DNA from: Neptunomonas japonica DSM 18939
GTDB taxonomy: Bacteria > Pseudomonadota > Gammaproteobacteria > Pseudomonadales > Balneatricaceae
Assembly: GCF_000422765.1 (NCBI RefSeq)
Contig: NZ_AUGR01000014.1
Span: forward strand, 107,944-171,943
Direction: 5' to 3'
Length of the DNA: 64,000 nt
Position numbers and translations under genes: made by a program. Below the pieces are notes generated by a model that was not told the DNA's origin, did not search any database, and was given only the letters and a program-made list of their open reading frames with translations. Positions within the stretch are counted from its first letter, which is position 1. Each line of letters opens with the position of its first letter. Below, piece after piece: positions 1 through 7,601 of this stretch.

Positions 1-214
1 CATGCACTGGTTCAACGTGCTGACAGCTAGCCTGAATGGCTTTCATATTTCGCAAGCCAAGCCAGAAACTAATCAAGAATATTGATACCAGCATAAAGCC
101 GAATGTAAACAACAAGTTATTACTGTAATTTATGGCTAACAGCTGTATCAAGAAAAGCACAATAACCAGAACAACACCTGATAATGTTAACCGTATGCTT
201 AGACGCTTATTCAT
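1..214 (-). CDS. DUF58 family protein, N-terminal part (cut by window edge)
   Basis: Reading from an ATG at 214 the first 71 codons are open to the window edge. The product begins with a basic start, a hydrophobic helix, a short N-rich turn (NYSNNLLF) and a second hydrophobic helix ending in SFWLGLRNM. This two-helix hairpin is the usual start of DUF58 proteins, which carry a vWA-like domain after it and are nearly always encoded next to a MoxR ATPase, as here. The ATG overlaps the moxR stop by four bases (ATGA), so translation is probably coupled. Only the membrane anchor is visible, so the family call rests on it and on the neighbour. Confidence 0.7.
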   Translation of the reverse strand, partial: MNKRLSIRLTLSGVVLVIVLFLIQLLAINYSNNLLFTFGFMLVSIFLISFWLGLRNMKAIQASCQHVEPVH

Positions 215-1158
215 CTAGGCACAGCCACACTACCCAATATTAATTGCCCATTACTCATTGGATCACTGGCACCTGCCAATAACTGCAAACGGTGGCCTGC
301 AACATAAGGGAAAACGCTTTGGATATGCCCTGGCAATAGATACTCTTCTTGGCTTAACCACGCCCAAGCTTTGGCTGCATGTAAAACACCTAAACCTGCT
401 CGTGTAGAAAGGCCGTTAACAAAAAGACCACTATCACGGCTAAACTTTAACAGCTCATACAAATACGAGAGCGCACCATCACTCGACTTTACCTGCGTCG
501 CACTATGCTGTGCAGCCATGAGTGCTTCACGGCTAATAGCCGGTTTAAGTGACTGCATCATTTGGCGGCGGCTTTCACCAGAAAAAAGTGCGAGTTCGGC
601 TTGTTTAGTTGGGTAACCCATCTGTAAGCGAATCAAGAACCTATCTAACTGGGACTCTGGCAGCGGCGATGTGCCTAGTTGCTCAATAGGGTTTTGTGTA
701 GCGATAACGAAGAAAGGATTAGGTAGTGGACGCGTTTCACCTTCCAAACTCACCTGCTTTTCTTCCATGGCTTCTAACAGTGCACTCTGTGTTTTTGGTG
801 TCGCCCTGTTAATCTCATCTGCCAATAATAGTTCACAAAATATCGGCCCTTGTATAAACCGAAATGCCCCACTTTCTCGCTCATAAATTGAGGCACCGAG
901 CAGATCGGCTGGCAGTAAGTCATTAGTAAACTGCACCCTTTTATAATTCATCCCCAAAGTGATAGCGAGCGCATGAGAAAGAACAGTTTTTCCCATTCCA
1001 GGTAGATCTTCCAATAAAATATGTCCACCCGCTAACAAACCACTTAGAGCAAGTTTGACTTGGTGGTCTTTACCTAGCACTAGTTGGTTAATTTGTTGGT
1101 ATGCAGCCTGCAGCTCTTCACGAACCTGTAGGTTTACTGGGCTAAATGCAGCCGTCAT
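211..1158 (-). CDS. MoxR family AAA+ ATPase
   Basis: This is a 315-residue cytoplasmic AAA+ ATPase. Walker A is visible at about residues 52-58 (LPGMGKT) and Walker B at 112-115 (LADE), followed by the NRATPKTQSALLEAMEE segment that is diagnostic of MoxR. ATQNP (sensor 1) and LPESQLDRF (sensor 2 side) also fit. Length matches the family. MoxR ATPases are thought to act as chaperones that mature or insert cofactors into partner complexes, usually with a vWA/DUF58 protein. The DUF58 gene follows directly with a four-base overlap. The client is not evident; the di-haem protein upstream is a possibility only from adjacency, and a strong terminator lies between them. Confidence 0.93.
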   Translation of the reverse strand: MTAAFSPVNLQVREELQAAYQQINQLVLGKDHQVKLALSGLLAGGHILLEDLPGMGKTVLSHALAITLGMNYKRVQFTNDLLPADLLGASIYERESGAFRFIQGPIFCELLLADEINRATPKTQSALLEAMEEKQVSLEGETRPLPNPFFVIATQNPIEQLGTSPLPESQLDRFLIRLQMGYPTKQAELALFSGESRRQMMQSLKPAISREALMAAQHSATQVKSSDGALSYLYELLKFSRDSGLFVNGLSTRAGLGVLHAAKAWAWLSQEEYLLPGHIQSVFPYVAGHRLQLLAGASDPMSNGQLILGSVAVPR

Positions 1159-1175
1159 CGTATCCGTCCTTATAG

Positions 1176-1209
1176 AAAAACACCTTTGTAACCTGCTGTT
1201 ACAAAGGTG
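1176..1209 (-). terminator. Rho-independent terminator after the di-haem gene
   Basis: The 11-bp perfect arms CACCTTTGTAA and TTACAAAGGTG enclose a 7-base loop. On the minus strand the second arm runs into a T tract (1180-1176). It sits ten bases past the stop of the di-haem oxidoreductase and just before the moxR start, so it separates the two transcripts. Confidence 0.85.
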
Positions 1210-1218
1210 ATGGGTAGA

Positions 1219-2751
1219 TCAAAGAGATTTTAGGAATTTCAACAGAGATTCACGCTCAGTTTTAGCTAGTGCAGTAAAACGTTGCTTGGCTGCTTCAGCT
1301 TCGCCTCCATGCCAAAGAATTGCTTCTTCCATGTTTCTGGCGCGCCCATCATGCATAAACCGGGTATGACCATTAACACGTTCAACCATGCCGATACCCC
1401 ACAGTGGAGCCGTTCTCCATTCATACCCTGTTGCCGAAAAAGACGGGCGATGGTCAGCTAAATTTGGCCCCATATCATGTAATAAGAGATCAGTGTAGGG
1501 GCGAATTTCTTGGTTATGAAGGCGCCTTTGTCGTTGCTCTTCGCCTGTTGTAAACTCACTGCGATGGCAAGACTCACAACCAATCGCATTAAAAAGATTC
1601 TCTCCTAACTGCACATCAGGATTATCCAAGTAGTCACGCCCTGGCACCGCGAGGAATTCAAGATAAGTAACTACCTCATTCATCTGCGTTTTAGTCAGTT
1701 CAAAAGGCCCATCGGTAACACCTGACAACGCTTGCAGACAAAGACCTTGTGAACTTGTACAGTTTTCTTTTGGAAATAGCGGATTAGTTACTCCCATATC
1801 ATTAATGGCAGCATCCATCGCTTGGTGCGCTAACGTTGGAGTTTCTGACTTCCAGCCGTATTTACCCACACGGTAATCTTTGTTCTCGACACTCCATACG
1901 CGGTTGGCTTTACCCGAAATACCATCGCCATCACTATCATTCTCATCCGCACGCGACAAAATATCTTCATCTGTAATGGCATCCAATAAACCCATACCAA
2001 TCATGACGGGCGCTATACGTGGAGATATCATCGAGTCCTTACCTAATGGACCGTAATTCTGATCAGGGAAGCTATAAATAGGTTTTTCTAATTCATAACG
2101 TGTGCCATCAGCGTATTGACCAGTAATTGTTTCATAATCAATTTGATAACTAATTTCTGGTTGGTGGCCATCGATAGATTTATCCGCTAATTGCCCTCCG
2201 TAAATAGGGTGTGGCTTAGGCCCGCCATTGGTGTCCGTCCCAGCAACAGAAACACGGAATAACAGCCCCTCTAATGCTTGGCCAGGCGTTGTTGGTGGTG
2301 CAGCACGACCATCGGCAACATGGCAACCTTCACAAGACGCCATATTAAATATTGGCCCTACACCATCAGCATCTGCCCGATACCCCGACGCTAATGCAGT
2401 ACTAAAGGGCCTTTCAAACACACCATCTCCGGCATCAAACAAGGCTGACAATTGCCATGGGAGGTTATGAGCTTCGGTTTCAAAAGAGATGTCGCCAAAC
2501 ATAAAGTGAGTTAAATCCCCACCTGATAGCGCTTTAGCTGGTTTGCTTTTTAAAACATCAATGGGTTTCCAATCATCACCGTAGCCATCCAAAGGCTTTA
2601 AGCGTGATTCATAAAATGTGTAGGCAAACACACCAGAACAAACAACTAGCGTTACTAAGCCTGTGCGTAACAGCCAAGGGTTTCTAGGTGCCTGAGATCG
2701 GTCCGTGGGGGTGTGGCTAGCAGCCAGCGAGGTGCTCATTAGAGACTCCAT
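1219..2751 (-). CDS. Di-haem c-type oxidoreductase (DUF1111 / thiol oxidoreductase-like)
   Basis: This is a 510-residue protein with an N-terminal membrane anchor at about residues 28-46 and the rest periplasmic. Two haem-c motifs are visible: CEGCH at 140-144 and CESCH at 392-396. Between them is an acidic loop (DENDSDGDG, about 269-277) that looks like a calcium site. The spacing of the two CxxCH motifs and the segments TAPLWGIG and FMHDGRARNMEEAILWHGG match the DUF1111 di-haem family, which is related to bacterial cytochrome c peroxidases and often found with iron-uptake genes. The substrate is unknown. The initiating Met could be residue 1 or 5. It is encoded just beyond the small lipoprotein gene in the same direction. 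Confidence 0.87.
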   Translation of the reverse strand: MESLMSTSLAASHTPTDRSQAPRNPWLLRTGLVTLVVCSGVFAYTFYESRLKPLDGYGDDWKPIDVLKSKPAKALSGGDLTHFMFGDISFETEAHNLPWQLSALFDAGDGVFERPFSTALASGYRADADGVGPIFNMASCEGCHVADGRAAPPTTPGQALEGLLFRVSVAGTDTNGGPKPHPIYGGQLADKSIDGHQPEISYQIDYETITGQYADGTRYELEKPIYSFPDQNYGPLGKDSMISPRIAPVMIGMGLLDAITDEDILSRADENDSDGDGISGKANRVWSVENKDYRVGKYGWKSETPTLAHQAMDAAINDMGVTNPLFPKENCTSSQGLCLQALSGVTDGPFELTKTQMNEVVTYLEFLAVPGRDYLDNPDVQLGENLFNAIGCESCHRSEFTTGEEQRQRRLHNQEIRPYTDLLLHDMGPNLADHRPSFSATGYEWRTAPLWGIGMVERVNGHTRFMHDGRARNMEEAILWHGGEAEAAKQRFTALAKTERESLLKFLKSL

Positions 2752-2889
2752 ACAGTTAGTTAAAAAACACGTTTAAACTTTAATTAGATACACTGCCGAT
2801 ATCACATCCCCCACGGACACTGACACGGCAAACAAATTCTTTAAACCTACTAATTACCTATAAAAATCAACAAACTTAATTGATAAAAA

Positions 2890-3090
2890 TTAATACTTCA
2901 AACGAAGAACATAAGCTTCTTCAGAGACCCTTTGCGGATAAACATACAGCTCTAACTCATCCTTTGAAGAAGCCGTTAATTGCGCTCCCCCAACAACATT
3001 ATCAGCGCTTACTTTAGTAGCCGAAGAGCTCTCCAAAGAAGCGCAGCCAGAAAGCCATACCCACAACACCCCAACTAACACGTAACGCAT
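2890..3090 (-). CDS. Small lipoprotein
   Basis: This is a 66-residue product with a signal peptide ending in a clear lipobox (LSGC at about 13-16), then a Ser/Ala-rich linker and a short C-terminal segment ending in YVLRLKY. No family was recognised. It lies upstream of the di-haem gene on the same strand, across a gap of 138 bases, and its start faces the Fur-like site at 3117-3135, so it is probably iron controlled. The lipobox and the clean start make it more than a chance reading frame. Confidence 0.65.
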   Translation of the reverse strand: MRYVLVGVLWVWLSGCASLESSSATKVSADNVVGGAQLTASSKDELELYVYPQRVSEEAYVLRLKY

Positions 3091-3116
3091 AAATATCCTT
3101 CAAATAAATTAATGAT

Positions 3117-3135
3117 AATGATAATACATCTCATT
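3117..3135. promoter_or_regulatory. Fur-box-like site between lipoprotein and pilus genes
   Basis: AATGATAATACATCTCATT matches the classic Fur consensus AATGATAATCATTATCATT well in its left half and moderately in its right. A second overlapping register begins at 3111. The same 19-base pattern recurs at 5917 and 5962 in this cluster. It lies in the divergent gap, so it could control both the lipoprotein (minus) and the pilus operon (plus). Confidence 0.65.
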
Positions 3136-3209
3136 ATTGATACAATTTACTATATCGGTGTAGAATATTCAAACAGATCTTAATCACAATTCATTCGCTG
3201 GGGTTTACT

Positions 3210-3776
3210 TTGTTTACAAGATTTAGAGGGCAAACACTTGCTGTTGTCAGTGCCCTATTGCTTAGCGCCACCAACTTCAGCCATGCAGAAACACAAACTG
3301 AAGCTTCCTCTAAATCAAACGAGCGTTCAAACACCGAGTTGAGCAATATTAAAAATTTGATCCCGGTTTTGGACGCTTACTATGGAGAGCTCAACAAGCA
3401 GCTCGACCGGCATTTAAGAAACAGAAAGCAAGGCCCTAACAGCCCCTTTGCTAAGCTCCCCGAAGCACAAAAACCCAGTAATCTTCAGTTTAAACCTAGC
3501 AACCAGCAAAAAGAGAACGCACGTTACAGCCTGCTCTCACAAGACAACCCGAGGCAACTCCCCTCTATGAATTTTCGTGGATTAATGCAGGCCAAAGGAA
3601 AAAAAATGGCACTACTTGAGGTAATGGGACTAGGCACATTTGTTGTTAAAGAAGGCGATAAAGTAGGACTACAGCAGGTGGGATCATCCGGTGCTGTATT
3701 ACATATTTTAGAAATCAATGAACTTAATTTAATTGTCGAAACCGGCAGCTATGGCCAACAAATGGTGGTGCAGTAA
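3210..3776 (+). CDS. PilP/MshK-like periplasmic pilus protein
   Basis: This is a 188-residue exported protein with an apparent signal peptide cleaved after SHA (about residue 26). A low-complexity linker with a predicted helix follows, then a compact C-terminal beta domain from about 120 (FRGLMQAKGKKMALLEV ... GTFVVKEGDKVG ... VLHILEINELNLIVETG). That domain resembles the beta-sandwich of PilP, GspC-HR and MshK, which link the inner-membrane platform to the secretin. The only reasonable start is TTG, preceded by GGGG at six bases. Its stop overlaps the secretin start (TAATG), as expected for PilP-PilQ partners. The family call rests on the domain pattern and the neighbour. Confidence 0.65.
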   Translation: MFTRFRGQTLAVVSALLLSATNFSHAETQTEASSKSNERSNTELSNIKNLIPVLDAYYGELNKQLDRHLRNRKQGPNSPFAKLPEAQKPSNLQFKPSNQQKENARYSLLSQDNPRQLPSMNFRGLMQAKGKKMALLEVMGLGTFVVKEGDKVGLQQVGSSGAVLHILEINELNLIVETGSYGQQMVVQ

Positions 3777-5908
3777 TGTTTAAAAAAGTATTAATAATCG
3801 CTCTATTATTAGCTTTACAGAGCACTCATGCCGCCACTATTACCCGTGTAGAATTTAAAGACGCCAATATCCGTGATGCTGCTCGCATACTAGCCACACT
3901 CAGCGGTGCCAATATCGCCGTTACTCGTGAAGCCAGCAACGCTTCGGTAGATCTGCTACTGCAAAATATCGAGCTAAAGCATGCCGTAGAGATGATCTCG
4001 CGTGTATCGGGCCTGTGGTATCGCTATAGTAAAAGTAATAACAGCTATATAATAATGACCGAAAAGCAATACCAAGAAGACATAGTTATCTACCGCGATG
4101 ACATCATTCGCTCCTTCACCCTCAAGCATCAAAACGTCACAGCCACAGCGCTCACCATTCAAAGCCTTTTTGGTGATCGTGTTATTTTAAAACTACAAGA
4201 AGATCTGGATGATTTTAGCGGCATCCCATCCGACTATTTACAGTCAATCGATGAGCAAACCTCGTCAAACTCAAGAACAAATAGCAGCCGCGTCAACAAT
4301 ACCAGCAATAATGGCGGGAGCAGCAATAACAGCAGTGGAAACAGTAATTACAACGGCGAAAGCAGCGGCGAAGTAACCACGTTGCAAAACGAGGAAGACA
4401 CTCAAACTTTAGTGAGCACAAACTCCAACCTTAGTACTACTCAACTACGCATGCTGAACACCACTAAGGTTAACGCCGATGTTAACGGCAAAAGAGCCGG
4501 TATCAAAACACCTATATTTATCGCCACCAACCGAATCCACAACCTGATGTTTATTCGCACCAGCGACGAACAGGCCATGAGCGATATTGAAGACCTTATC
4601 AATAAAAGTGACAAACCCACACCGCAAGTGCTGCTGGAAACCAAAATACTACGGATAAGCCAAGGAGAAAGCTTTGATCAAGACTTTGATCTTAGCTATA
4701 AAAGCGCGGTACAAACCCCAAAAACAGACTCGAACACCAGCATAACACTTGACGAAATACGTGACGCAGCCGTCACCGGAGCAGGCTTTAATGGCGCAAC
4801 AGGAGGCTTTTATGAGTATTACAGCAAGTACGTTAATGCAAAAATAGAACTGCTCGAAGAAAAAAACATAGCTGAAATTATCGCCAAGCCCATTCTTTTA
4901 GCCTCTAACAACCGACCTTCTCGCTTATTTATTGGTGAAGATCAGGTTATTGCAGTAGGGCTAGATGGGGGCAGCACTACCTCCAACAGCAACGGCAATA
5001 CCAGCGTAACCACCTCTACGGATACTCAACTCGAAACCGAGGTCCGTAAAATCGGCAACACTCTCGCCCTTTTGCCGAGCGTTAATGACGATGGCACAGT
5101 CACTATCGATATACTCCAATCTACCTCCGAACTAAAAAAGCAGGGTATGGACTTCCCCTTTTTCAACCCAACAACTGGCCAGATAGACTCTGTAAAGCTA
5201 GACACAGTTGAAGAGTCTACGCTCAAAACAATCGTAGTTGCCAAAGATGGCCACACCATTGCTTTGGGCGGCATGATCAACCAAGTTGATACGGATAAAA
5301 AATCGACTATACCCGTACTAGGCGATATCCCCTTTCTTGGCGAACTGTTTCGTACTAAAAACGAGATTCAGTCAGATGCGCAGTACATCATGCTGATTAC
5401 GCCGCATATTATTGCCACACCTGAAGAAGCCGCTAAAAAATCTCGCGAGTTAGAAGAGATAGACTTTGCTCGCTATGAAGACACAGCCAGCTCAGTACAG
5501 GCACCGGCATCGATAACCGCCACAAACGAGATCAAGATTAACGACCTCATGCACCTTAATCGCTACGCCGCACGCCGCCTGCATGGCAAACCTACTAATA
5601 GCAGCAAGATACAAACACTCCCCATTAAACAAATAAAGCTACCTAAAACACTGCTTAGGCAAAACATGCACAGCTGGCCTGTTGCTGCTTACAAAAGCAA
5701 TGGCACTTACCTAACAGTAGTTCGGGTGCAAAACCTATCGCAACAACCCTTTACGCTAGATCCTAAAGCTATTGATGGGCGCTGGCTGAGCATTGCGCGT
5801 GAGCGCTCTACTTTAGGGCCATTCCAGAATAAAGAGAACAACAAGCCCGATAGCAGCTACCTCTATTTCGCATCAAAACAGCCATTTAATCAATCGCATA
5901 AAAAATAA
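3776..5908 (+). CDS. Secretin (GspD/PilQ/MshL family) with unusual insert and C-terminus
   Basis: This is a 710-residue outer-membrane secretin with a signal peptide of about 19 residues. An N0/STN-like domain follows (FKDANIRDAARILATLSGAN), then an N1-like domain. A Ser/Asn-rich low-complexity stretch spans about 160-205, and the secretin core runs from about 280 to 545 with the hallmark PVLGDIPFLGELFRT. It would form the ring through which the pilus or substrate passes. After the core is a long tail of about 150 residues. Its last 70 (LTVVRVQNLSQQPFTLDP ... GRW) recall the DUF3438/TraK-like proteins of integrative conjugative elements; that similarity is from memory. It is translationally coupled to the PilP-like gene. 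Confidence 0.88.
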   Translation: MFKKVLIIALLLALQSTHAATITRVEFKDANIRDAARILATLSGANIAVTREASNASVDLLLQNIELKHAVEMISRVSGLWYRYSKSNNSYIIMTEKQYQEDIVIYRDDIIRSFTLKHQNVTATALTIQSLFGDRVILKLQEDLDDFSGIPSDYLQSIDEQTSSNSRTNSSRVNNTSNNGGSSNNSSGNSNYNGESSGEVTTLQNEEDTQTLVSTNSNLSTTQLRMLNTTKVNADVNGKRAGIKTPIFIATNRIHNLMFIRTSDEQAMSDIEDLINKSDKPTPQVLLETKILRISQGESFDQDFDLSYKSAVQTPKTDSNTSITLDEIRDAAVTGAGFNGATGGFYEYYSKYVNAKIELLEEKNIAEIIAKPILLASNNRPSRLFIGEDQVIAVGLDGGSTTSNSNGNTSVTTSTDTQLETEVRKIGNTLALLPSVNDDGTVTIDILQSTSELKKQGMDFPFFNPTTGQIDSVKLDTVEESTLKTIVVAKDGHTIALGGMINQVDTDKKSTIPVLGDIPFLGELFRTKNEIQSDAQYIMLITPHIIATPEEAAKKSRELEEIDFARYEDTASSVQAPASITATNEIKINDLMHLNRYAARRLHGKPTNSSKIQTLPIKQIKLPKTLLRQNMHSWPVAAYKSNGTYLTVVRVQNLSQQPFTLDPKAIDGRWLSIARERSTLGPFQNKENNKPDSSYLYFASKQPFNQSHKK

Positions 5909-5916
5909 TTACAATT

Positions 5917-5940
5917 AATGCAAATAAATCTCATTTGCAT
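5917..5940. promoter_or_regulatory. Fur-like palindrome downstream of the secretin
   Basis: Arms ATGCAAAT (5918-5925) and ATTTGCAT (5933-5940) are perfect inverted repeats seven bases apart. The overlapping 19-mer from 5917 (AATGCAAATAAATCTCATT) matches the Fur-like motifs at 3117 and 5962. It is followed 21 bases later by the third copy, giving a tandem Fur-type control region ahead of the 87-residue gene and the pilin. Confidence 0.6.
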
Positions 5941-5961
5941 ATTGACAGCAAACATTAAAGT

Positions 5962-5980
5962 AATGATAATCAATCTCATT
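5962..5980. promoter_or_regulatory. Fur box upstream of the small gene and pilin
   Basis: AATGATAATCAATCTCATT agrees with the Fur consensus AATGATAATCATTATCATT at about 15 of 19 positions. It lies 20 bases before the ATG of the 87-residue gene, where a bound repressor would block transcription or initiation of the small gene and, by read-through, the pilin. Confidence 0.72.
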
Positions 5981-5999
5981 AAGATTCAAGGTTAAAACA

Positions 6000-6263
6000 A
6001 TGACTCAAACAGCAACATCAATAGCCCCAACGGAACTGGAAAAGCACAAAGAAGTACTAGGGAAATTAATAGAGCTGTATGGCGAATTGTTTAGCCATGA
6101 TGGTTATGGCGACATTCGATTAGAAATGAAAATCTTACGTCGCGGCCAAAAAGAGATCATTATCCATTGCGGCAAGCAACACCGCTTTGTACTGGATTGT
6201 GATCAGGCACTGGTCGGTGAGTCAGCATTTAAGCACTTATTAAAACGCGACTTACTGTCCTGA
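6000..6263 (+). CDS. Small hypothetical protein of the pilus cluster
   Basis: This is an 87-residue soluble protein with no signal peptide or membrane segment. It has a predicted N-terminal helix (TELEKHKEVLGKLIELYGELFSHDG), then a beta-rich basic part (LEMKILRRGQKEIIIHCGKQHRFVLDC) and a final helix. I do not recognise a family. It sits between two Fur-like sites and the structured pilin leader. Its position suggests a regulator or cytoplasmic accessory factor of pilin expression, but that is only an inference from location. Confidence 0.6.
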   Translation: MTQTATSIAPTELEKHKEVLGKLIELYGELFSHDGYGDIRLEMKILRRGQKEIIIHCGKQHRFVLDCDQALVGESAFKHLLKRDLLS

Positions 6264-6458
6264 AAGGCTCTTATTATCCAAGGAGGATAAAAGAGGAAGT
6301 AGGCTGCAAAGGATTGCAGCCGAACCGGTCACCAGCAATGTTGGTAACCAAAGGAAGCGTTTAAATCGTACTGGTTAAGTTGTCACAGTTCCCGCGGGGG
6401 GAATCTGCACTTATGTCAACGGTCTCCAATTTGATTTTAAACTTTAGGATTCACAACC
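6264..6458 (+). ncRNA. Structured 5' leader of the pilin mRNA with GGA-loop hairpins
   Basis: The 195 bases before the pilin ATG fold into several local stems. One is TTATCC/GGATAA with loop AAGGA (6274-6290). Another is a perfect 8-bp stem GGCTGCAA/TTGCAGCC with loop AGGA (6302-6321). A third is GGTCACCA/TGGTAACC with one mismatch (6327-6349). A fourth, imperfect, stem spans 6379-6420. Further GGA triplets occur at 6295 and 6353, and the Shine-Dalgarno itself is AGGA (6446-6449). AnGGA in hairpin loops plus one at the ribosome site is the pattern of CsrA/RsmA targets. AACCGGT (6323-6329) can alternatively pair with ACTGGTT (6370-6376), which is incompatible with the third stem. No known riboswitch consensus was recognised. 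Confidence 0.55.
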
Positions 6459-7514
6459 ATGTTTTCCAACATTAAAGCACTAGAACTTGTTAAAAAATTC
6501 AGCACAGTAGAAGTAAACGACATCCAAGACGCCAAGCTACGCAAGCAGGCTAGAAAACTAAAATCAAAGCAAGGCGGTTTCACACTGCTTGAGCTATTAG
6601 TCGTTGTTGCAATTCTTGCAGCTATTGCTGGTACGGCAACTATTGCTTTGCAGGATACAGATGCCCGTGCATCTGCTGCAGCTCACGTTGCCATGATGGA
6701 CGAGCTAAACAAAGGTATTCGTACTTTCCGTGTTTTAAATGGAAATACTTTACCTAACAACTTTGATTCTTTGCTAACAACAACAACAGCTGACATTGCT
6801 ACATTTGGTACAGCTGCAACCTTGTTACCTAACGCTGATGACCAAATCCTAGCTATTACAGATGTTACTGCAGGATCACTAATCAATGGTGCGGCAGAAG
6901 TAATGGACGCAATTGGCATGACTAACTTGCGCTATGTTATCAGTGACCCTGCCACTCTTCCGGACGATGTTGCAGCTGGTGGCTGTGATCCAGCAGGCCT
7001 TATAACAGCAGGACAATCTTTACAAGCATCTGTTGCTTCTCGTAGTAATGCTATGGTTGCAGGTAACATCTTTAATGGGGCAACAGGGAACGGTTGCGGT
7101 GATAGCGTCACAATGGACGACACTTCAGTAGTCGCATACTGGAGTGGCTCAGTAGAACGCCTATTAGGTCCTGGTGAATATGGCGAAGCAACCTTCGACG
7201 GAGCCGCAATGCAAAACCAAACAGCGGATTCTGTTGCTCCTATCTTGCTAGCTGTGGGTATGGGCCCAGCATCGAACCTATTCAATGCTAACTCATTGGG
7301 CGGCATGACATCTGTCCCTGTATATCGTCATGTGTCTGGCGACCAATACAACCGTTTCATCGGCTTATTCCAAGTAGGTCAGTCAACTGATGTTGGTGGT
7401 ACTGCAACAATTACTGCTACAGACCAAATATCTTTCGCTGGCGTTGTTGATGGTGCTGGTGATACCAAAGAAGAAGAGTTGGGTGAATGGGACGGTACTC
7501 GTAACACTATCTAA
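6459..7514 (+). CDS. Major pilin-like / large pseudopilin with long leader
   Basis: This is a 351-residue prepilin. The cleavage motif is GG-FTLLELLVVVAIL with cleavage after Gly40 and the conserved Glu5 of the mature protein, so the leader is 40 residues, far longer than the usual 6-25. The mature part of about 311 residues is Gly/Ala/Thr-rich and ends GEWDGTRNTI. It has three cysteines in its middle. Its own structured leader, a good AGGA ribosome site at nine bases and a strong hairpin just after the stop all suggest that this is the abundant subunit. Processing would need a PilD-type peptidase, which is not encoded in the window. Confidence 0.82.
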   Translation: MFSNIKALELVKKFSTVEVNDIQDAKLRKQARKLKSKQGGFTLLELLVVVAILAAIAGTATIALQDTDARASAAAHVAMMDELNKGIRTFRVLNGNTLPNNFDSLLTTTTADIATFGTAATLLPNADDQILAITDVTAGSLINGAAEVMDAIGMTNLRYVISDPATLPDDVAAGGCDPAGLITAGQSLQASVASRSNAMVAGNIFNGATGNGCGDSVTMDDTSVVAYWSGSVERLLGPGEYGEATFDGAAMQNQTADSVAPILLAVGMGPASNLFNANSLGGMTSVPVYRHVSGDQYNRFIGLFQVGQSTDVGGTATITATDQISFAGVVDGAGDTKEEELGEWDGTRNTI

Positions 7515-7551
7515 TAATCCCTCCATTAGTTAGTGCGAATATCACCCAATC

Positions 7552-7576
7552 GGGCCGGCTGGTTTCCAGCCGGCCC
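7552..7576 (+). terminator. Strong GC hairpin after the pilin gene
   Basis: Perfect 11-bp arms GGGCCGGCTGG and CCAGCCGGCCC enclose a TTT loop, followed by the pyrimidine-rich TCTCTTTATT. Located 37 bases past the pilin stop, it would work as a partial terminator and as a 3' block that stabilises pilin mRNA, giving high pilin relative to the downstream machinery genes. Confidence 0.75.
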
Positions 7577-7601
7577 TCTCTTTATTATGCGAGTTTCTTT
7601 T

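Noticed and set aside
6264..6458. c-di-GMP-I (GEMM) riboswitch before the pilin gene
   Set aside because: GCAAAG and GGTAACC-like pieces are present, but the conserved GEMM core and tetraloop-receptor pattern do not fit; CsrA-type hairpins explain the sequence better.
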